A DNA stretch of 64,000 nt from RGIG4079 sp045646905 (GTDB lineage: Bacteria; Bacteroidota; Bacteroidia; Bacteroidales; Muribaculaceae), in the NCBI GenBank assembly GCA_045646905.1, contig JAZRLP010000024.1, forward strand, positions 124,001 through 188,000, read 5' to 3'. Of this stretch, positions 60,008 through 64,000 are shown in pieces. The number at the start of each line of letters is the position of its first letter. The stretch's first letter is position 1. The notes under the pieces were generated by a model. The model saw only the letters and a list, made by a program, of their open reading frames with translations, searched no databases and was not told the DNA's origin. The position numbers and the translations under genes are program-made.

Positions 60008-60769
60008 TTATTTCTTATACTTTGCATATGCTCGTGCCATGCGGGTGTGGTATCCGCGTGAGGCATAGCTGGGGCCGTTGTAGCGAGAGGCGAAGCCTGC
60101 CCAGTTTTTGGCTTTGAGATACTTTACCATGCCCGACGACTCAATGAAATTGGCAAACAATTCGAGTTGGTCGCGTTCAGAACGGCTCATAAGTCGGAAA
60201 AATTCGTCGGCATCTTTTGTTTTGCATAGTTTCCAGTTGAAACCTCCTATTTGGAACATACCCCAAAAACTGCTATAAATGCCAAGAGTGTTATCAACTG
60301 AACGAAGCGCTTCAAATCGAGCCCATTCGGCACCTTGTTGCGACCCGTATTTCTTTTTGCTTGCGCCCCATATCTCGGGATGAGAGCCACGATATTTTGA
60401 GAGTTTTACCCCTAATTTAGGAGCAAATTTATTTACTATCGACATATCAAAGTTGATAATGGGCTTTCCGGGCGCCCAAAAGCCTTTATTGGCTCGTCCG
60501 GCTTCAATCTCTACGACGGCTCTAATGGCTGCTGGCTCAACCCCGAGTCGAGCAGCAACTTCGTCGTAGTCTTTTTGAGAGAGTTTTTGGTCACAATATG
60601 TAACGGTGTCTTCAATGATTGCCGAGTCGATTGCAGTAGTGTCACACACGATTGAATCGCATATGGTAGAGTCGCATAGCGACTGCTGATTAGTTTCGTT
60701 ACACGCAAATCCTGTAAATGTTAATGTTGCGATAATTGCGAGTGGAGAGAAAATGAATAGTTTCTTCAT
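60008..60769 (-). CDS. N-acetylmuramidase-like lipoprotein (DUF3380 type)
   Basis: 253 residues. N-terminal signal MKKLFIFSPLAIIATLTFTGFAC with a lipobox-like GFAC. After a Cys/Asp-rich stretch, the C-terminal 175 residues match the phage-type N-acetylmuramidase domain (ARLGVEPAAIRAVVEIEAGR, KPIINFDM, YGSQQGAEWARFEAL, SSFWGMFQIGGFNW, FIESSGMVKYLKAKNWAGFASRYNGP). Glu in VEIEAG is the likely catalytic acid. By family it cuts peptidoglycan between MurNAc and GlcNAc. The origin may be phage, but no other phage gene is near. Confidence 0.85.
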   Translation of the reverse strand: MKKLFIFSPLAIIATLTFTGFACNETNQQSLCDSTICDSIVCDTTAIDSAIIEDTVTYCDQKLSQKDYDEVAARLGVEPAAIRAVVEIEAGRANKGFWAPGKPIINFDMSIVNKFAPKLGVKLSKYRGSHPEIWGASKKKYGSQQGAEWARFEALRSVDNTLGIYSSFWGMFQIGGFNWKLCKTKDADEFFRLMSRSERDQLELFANFIESSGMVKYLKAKNWAGFASRYNGPSYASRGYHTRMARAYAKYKK

Positions 60770-60826
60770 TGATAATTGTTTTAGTTGATAATTGAGGTGT
60801 AAATCCTACACTCATTATGATTTAAA

Positions 60827-60862
60827 CAACACCCTCTATTGGTATTTAATAGAGGGTGTGTG
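60827..60862 (-). terminator. Terminator of pepD
   Basis: ACACCCTCTATT (60829-60840) pairs with AATAGAGGGTGT (60848-60859) around a seven-base loop. On the minus strand it lies just after the pepD stop and is followed by TTGTTTAAAT. Confidence 0.78.
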
Positions 60863-60887
60863 TTTAGAACTATTTTGTGAGATAGAG

Positions 60888-62345
60888 TTACTTTTTCAAG
60901 TCGGCAACTTTCTTCAATACGAGAGTGAGTTGTCCCCAGAAACGCTCTACAGCAGGGATGTGCATGCGTTCTTTTGGAGAGTGAACATCTCTCAATGTTG
61001 GGCCAAATGAAACCATGTCGAGGTGTGGATATTTTTGCAAGAAAAGACCACATTCAAGACCAGCGTGGATGGCTTTGATAGCAGGAATGATGCCATAAAG
61101 TTCTTTATAAGCATCGCGAGCAATTTCCATGATAGGAGATTTCATATTGGGAGCCCATCCTGGATAACCATCACCGTGAGTAACTTTTGCACCTGCAAGA
61201 GCAAACACCGCTTCTACTTGGTGAGCAATATCCCATTTGCGAGAGTCAACCGAGCTGCGTTGGCTTGTAGTAACGAGGATTTCGTTGCCAGGGAGCATTT
61301 TTACTGAAGCGAGGTTGGTTGATGTTTCAACAAGACCTTCGAGGTCGCGGCTCATTGAGATAACACCATGAGGTGCGCAATAGAGAGCATTGATGAGTTT
61401 TACTGCAGTTTCATTGTCGATACAGTTTTGAGGAGCGTCAACACTTTCAAGAGTGAGTTTGAGGTCGGGTTCAACACCTGCATATTCAAATTCTACATCT
61501 GCAATATAATTGTTGAAAGCAATGCGCACATCTTCTTTAGTAGCTTTGTCAACACCAATCACAGCCGATGCTGCACGAGGAATGGCATTACGCAAATTAC
61601 CACCTTCGATTTCAGCCAAAGTCAATTCTTGCTTTTGAGCCACTTGCCAAATGAAGCGAGCAAGAAGTTTGTTGGCATTAGCTCGGCCTAAATGAATGTC
61701 GCAACCCGAGTGGCCACCTTGACCATCGGCAACAGAGATTTTAAGATATTGTTTATCTTGAGGAGCTGCTTGTGGAGTGTAGTTAAAAGTACAAGTAGTG
61801 TCAACACCACCAGCACAACCTACGAAGATTTCAGCATCATCTTCCGAGTCGAGGTTGAGAAGGATTGAGCCTGAAATCATATTTTCGCCAAGGTTATTGG
61901 CACCAGTCAAGCCTGTTTCTTCATCAACAGTAAATAACGCTTCAATAGGGCCATGCACAAGTGTGTCGTCAACTAAAGCAGCAAGAGCACCAGCCATGCC
62001 TATACCATTGTCAGCGCCGAGAGTAGTGCCATTGGCCCATACCCATTCGCCATCGACGCGAGTAGAGATAGGAGTGTTTTCAAAGTCAAATGGTTCGTTT
62101 GACTCGCACACCATATCCATGTGAGCTTGAAGAATGATACCAGGAGCATTTTCGTGGCCTGCAGTAGCAGGTTTGCTCATCACTACATTACCTATTTCGT
62201 CGGTTTTTACTGCGATATTATTTTTAGCAGCAAAGTCCAATAGCCATTGGCGTATTTTTCCCTCCTTTTTAGAAGGACGAGGTACTTGAGTGATTTCGTC
62301 GAAGATTGACCAAATCAAAGAAGGCTTTAAATCTTTTAGTGTCAT
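60888..62345 (-). CDS. pepD: Aminoacyl-histidine (beta-Ala-His) dipeptidase
   Basis: 485 residues, the usual length. Metal-binding and catalytic motifs of the M20 family are ILQAHMDMVCE, GTTLGADNGIGMAGAL, TVDEETGLTGA and NLDSEDDAEIFVGCAGG. By family it hydrolyses dipeptides such as Xaa-His in the cytoplasm. The C-terminus has IKAIHAGLECGLFLQKYPHLDMVSFGP, also diagnostic. Single gene, ending at a strong hairpin. Confidence 0.93.
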   Translation of the reverse strand: MTLKDLKPSLIWSIFDEITQVPRPSKKEGKIRQWLLDFAAKNNIAVKTDEIGNVVMSKPATAGHENAPGIILQAHMDMVCESNEPFDFENTPISTRVDGEWVWANGTTLGADNGIGMAGALAALVDDTLVHGPIEALFTVDEETGLTGANNLGENMISGSILLNLDSEDDAEIFVGCAGGVDTTCTFNYTPQAAPQDKQYLKISVADGQGGHSGCDIHLGRANANKLLARFIWQVAQKQELTLAEIEGGNLRNAIPRAASAVIGVDKATKEDVRIAFNNYIADVEFEYAGVEPDLKLTLESVDAPQNCIDNETAVKLINALYCAPHGVISMSRDLEGLVETSTNLASVKMLPGNEILVTTSQRSSVDSRKWDIAHQVEAVFALAGAKVTHGDGYPGWAPNMKSPIMEIARDAYKELYGIIPAIKAIHAGLECGLFLQKYPHLDMVSFGPTLRDVHSPKERMHIPAVERFWGQLTLVLKKVADLKK

Positions 62346-62484
62346 ATTAGTTTTGTGTTTAATTAATGATATTTACATACTTAAAATGTTTGTAACGATG
62401 GAAAATAATGTTAAAATCATCGTTATTCGCTCACTAAGTTACAAAATAAAATTTATATATAGCAAAAAATTAGGATTCCTTTCA

Positions 62485-62492
62485 TATATTTG
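62485..62492 (+). promoter_or_regulatory. Promoter -7 box (TATATTTG) for the first OmpH-like gene
   Basis: Exact TAnnTTTG, 94 bases before the ATG at 62586. The AT-rich leader shows no clear fold. Confidence 0.45.
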
Positions 62493-62585
62493 CATCACGA
62501 AAACACAAAATGGCTTATTTGGGGCTATAAAATTGTGTTTTTTAAGAATTAGAAACTAATAAAATTAATAATATAAAAAGCTAAC

Positions 62586-63254
62586 ATGAAAAAAATATCA
62601 CTTATTGCAGGCGCATGCTTGCTTTTAATGTCAACTGCTTGTTCATCGGAAGGTGCTTCGACTGAAAAAGGTGCACAAGACTCTACTCAAGTAACAAAAA
62701 AAGCCGATCCATTTGAAGCTCAAACCAACATTCGTTATATCGATATGGATTCAATCACCGAGCACTATAATCTTGCAAAGGATTATAAAGAATGGTTGAT
62801 GAAAAAGAATGAGAGCCTCGAAAAACAAATCCGTGGATTATATGCATCGGCTCAAAAATTTGAAGCTGAATGCCAAAAGAAAATGCAAGCAAACGGATAT
62901 CTTACCGAAGCTGCTTACAAAGCTGATGTGCAAAAACTTCAAAATATGGCAGTGAATGCACAAAAGAAAGAACAAGAACTTCGCCGTCAAGCAGCACAAG
63001 AAGATGCACAATGGCAAAAACAACTTCAAGATTCAATCAACTCATTTGTGATTGATTACAATAAAGATAAAAAATTTGATGCAATTTTGATGAAAGCAGC
63101 AGGTATCTATTTCAACCCTTCTCTTGAAATAACAAAAGATGTTATCGAAGGATTGAACGCTCGTTATAACAATGTTGCTCCTTCAAAAGATGCTAAAGCC
63201 GAAGAAAAAGCAGCTCCAGCCGATTCAACAAAGAAAGCCGAAGTTAAAAAGTAA
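62586..63254 (+). CDS. OmpH/Skp-family periplasmic chaperone-like lipoprotein
   Basis: 222 residues. Lipoprotein signal with lipobox STAC (Cys near 19). After a short polar region the mature part starts with TNIRYIDMDSITEHYNLAKDY, like the Skp N-terminal strand, followed by a long charged coiled coil (about 75-150), the two arms of Skp. The C-terminus is Ala/Lys/Glu-rich. By family it holds unfolded outer-membrane proteins in the periplasm. The lipid anchor is unusual for Skp. A paralogue begins at 63774. Ends at a strong terminator. Confidence 0.85.
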   Translation: MKKISLIAGACLLLMSTACSSEGASTEKGAQDSTQVTKKADPFEAQTNIRYIDMDSITEHYNLAKDYKEWLMKKNESLEKQIRGLYASAQKFEAECQKKMQANGYLTEAAYKADVQKLQNMAVNAQKKEQELRRQAAQEDAQWQKQLQDSINSFVIDYNKDKKFDAILMKAAGIYFNPSLEITKDVIEGLNARYNNVAPSKDAKAEEKAAPADSTKKAEVKK

Positions 63255-63278
63255 ATATTTTAATAATAAATAGATTGG

Positions 63279-63319
63279 CCGTCGGAGGATTCTTGAAGAG
63301 AATTCTCCGACGCTTTTTA
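63279..63319 (+). terminator. Terminator of the first OmpH-like gene
   Basis: CGTCGGAG plus GATTC pairs with GAATT plus CTCCGACG around a short loop, followed by CTTTTTAT. Confidence 0.88.
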
Positions 63320-63350
63320 TATAAGAAATGATTAAGGGTTGATATAATAT

Positions 63351-63381
63351 TTTGATATACGGGAAAAAATGATTAATTTTG
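63351..63381 (+). promoter_or_regulatory. Promoter for the tiny secreted protein and second OmpH-like gene
   Basis: TTTG at 63351-63354, 19-base spacer, TAATTTTG at 63374-63381; leader about 25 bases to the ATG at 63413. Confidence 0.6.
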
Positions 63382-63412
63382 ACCACGAATTTAAATATAA
63401 TCCTTAAAGAAG

Positions 63413-63724
63413 ATGCGTCGTCTTATTATCTCATGTGTTGTGTTATTGAGCATTTGCTGTGGAGCAAATGCTGCATCGGCATGGGAACGCACGGGCGGAA
63501 AGATACAAACCGAGCGCATCGAAGCCGAGGGCCCCGAAGTGAGAGTGAGCGAGGGATATGTATATGTGACAACATCTCGCACCACTACCGTAAAAGTATT
63601 TTCTATATTGGGGCAACTTATTTCACAAGAAACTATTCAACTGGGAATATCTCGTTTTAGACTCCCCTCAAGAGGTATTTATATACTAAAAGTGGGAACG
63701 GTGACTAAACGTATCACTATATAG
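63413..63724 (+). CDS. Small secreted protein resembling a free-standing T9SS-type tail
   Basis: 103 residues. Signal peptide MRRLIISCVVLLSICCGANA. The mature 80 residues are beta-rich and end in VKVFSILGQLISQETI, ISRFRLPSRGIYILKVG and TKRITI, the same pattern as the type A sorting domain at the end of the large glucosaminidase in this window. Here it is nearly the whole protein, with no passenger domain. It may be a remnant or a small surface protein. It is 49 bases before the second OmpH-like gene. Confidence 0.7.
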   Translation: MRRLIISCVVLLSICCGANAASAWERTGGKIQTERIEAEGPEVRVSEGYVYVTTSRTTTVKVFSILGQLISQETIQLGISRFRLPSRGIYILKVGTVTKRITI

Positions 63725-63773
63725 TGAGTCTATAAAATATATCATAATTAAAAACATTAAAATTATAAGATAA

Positions 63774-64000
63774 ATGAAAGCATTTTTAAAAGCGAGCCTA
63801 TTGGCAATCGCATTGCTTGTGGGTGCATCAAATCTGTCTAATGCACAAGTTACTGCAATTTCTAATATATCGGAGGTAAATGCTCCAGCAACCCCATCAA
63901 CCAACATACGCTATGTCGATATGGATGTAATAACCGAGGGATTTGTTTTGGCTGTAGAGTTTCAACAATGGGCAAAAACTACATCCGATAGTATGAAGAC
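63774..64000 (+). CDS. Second OmpH/Skp-family protein (3' end outside window)
   Basis: About 75 residues visible before the right edge. Signal peptide MKAFLKASLLAIALLVGASNLSNAQ, then TNIRYVDMDVITEGFVLAVEFQQWAKTTSD, clearly related to TNIRYIDMDSITEHYNLAKDY in the gene at 62586. Unlike that gene it has an ordinary signal, not a lipobox. It shares the promoter at 63351 with the tiny secreted protein. Confidence 0.82.
   Translation, partial: MKAFLKASLLAIALLVGASNLSNAQVTAISNISEVNAPATPSTNIRYVDMDVITEGFVLAVEFQQWAKTTSDSMK

Noticed and set aside
60008..60769. Prophage, suggested by the phage-type muramidase
   Set aside because: No integrase, capsid, tail or attachment-site signal nearby; the gene has a lipoprotein signal and lies among housekeeping genes.

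Overview
The window looks like a chromosome segment from a gut-type Bacteroidales bacterium, probably near Muribaculaceae or Bacteroides. The evidence is AT-rich DNA, -7 boxes of the form TAnnTTTG with no clear Shine-Dalgarno sequences, Gram-negative envelope genes (lpxB, OmpH/Skp-like proteins, AsmA), a type IX secretion-like C-terminal tail, a cobalamin-dependent metH, pyruvate:ferredoxin oxidoreductase, and families typical of Bacteroidetes (DUF4954, DUF5020, DUF5715, FISUMP-like domains). The assignment rests on recognised protein families and promoter style only; no search was run.

Layout. 1-4.2 kb (minus): an AddA/RecB-like helicase-nuclease running off the left edge, with a SUI1 protein and a lipoprotein. 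4.4-9.4 kb: a secreted GH73-type glucosaminidase with three near-identical Ig-like repeats, a DUF5020 protein, and tadA-rnz. 9.6-11.7 kb: a xanthine salvage pair (xpt and an NCS2 permease) behind an unusually structured intergenic region. 11.8-18.3 kb (minus): metH, a GH20 hexosaminidase and a low-molecular-weight phosphatase. 18.4-27.7 kb: a complete type I restriction-modification locus (hsdM, hsdS, hsdR) interrupted by an AlbA_2/ATPase-like gene, a membrane-anchored coiled-coil gene and a four-helix-bundle gene flanked by 9-bp repeats. 27.7-34.1 kb: lpxB, a FISUMP-like protein, hflX and a DUF4954 protein.

34.1-42.3 kb is the most unusual region. A structured, possibly non-coding RNA and a small HTH gene precede a peptide-modification cluster. 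It holds five small precursor proteins with Cys-Xaa-Xaa-Xaa repeats, a radical SAM/SPASM maturase, a second SPASM-like maturase, a small modification-system protein, two Cys-rich zinc-ribbon-like lipoproteins, an outer-membrane barrel-like gene, and tatA-tatC. Every precursor starts with a twin-arginine signal. The simplest reading is a RiPP family modified in the cytoplasm by radical SAM chemistry and then exported folded through the co-encoded Tat translocon. Two genes in the cluster are out of frame at poly-A tracts (A9 in precursor 4, A7 in the barrel gene), which suggests phase variation, transcript slippage or decay.

42.3-64 kb is mostly housekeeping: rpsA with a leader hairpin, a nitroreductase/DUF5715/AsmA/HAD/aroB operon, nifJ, a candidate small RNA with its own promoter and terminator, tsaC, a GNAT-like acyltransferase, an ABC-F ATPase, a muramidase, pepD, and two OmpH-like genes around a tiny secreted protein, the last gene running off the right edge. 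Heptamer repeat arrays occur inside metH and at the end of the GNAT gene, where they supply coding sequence.
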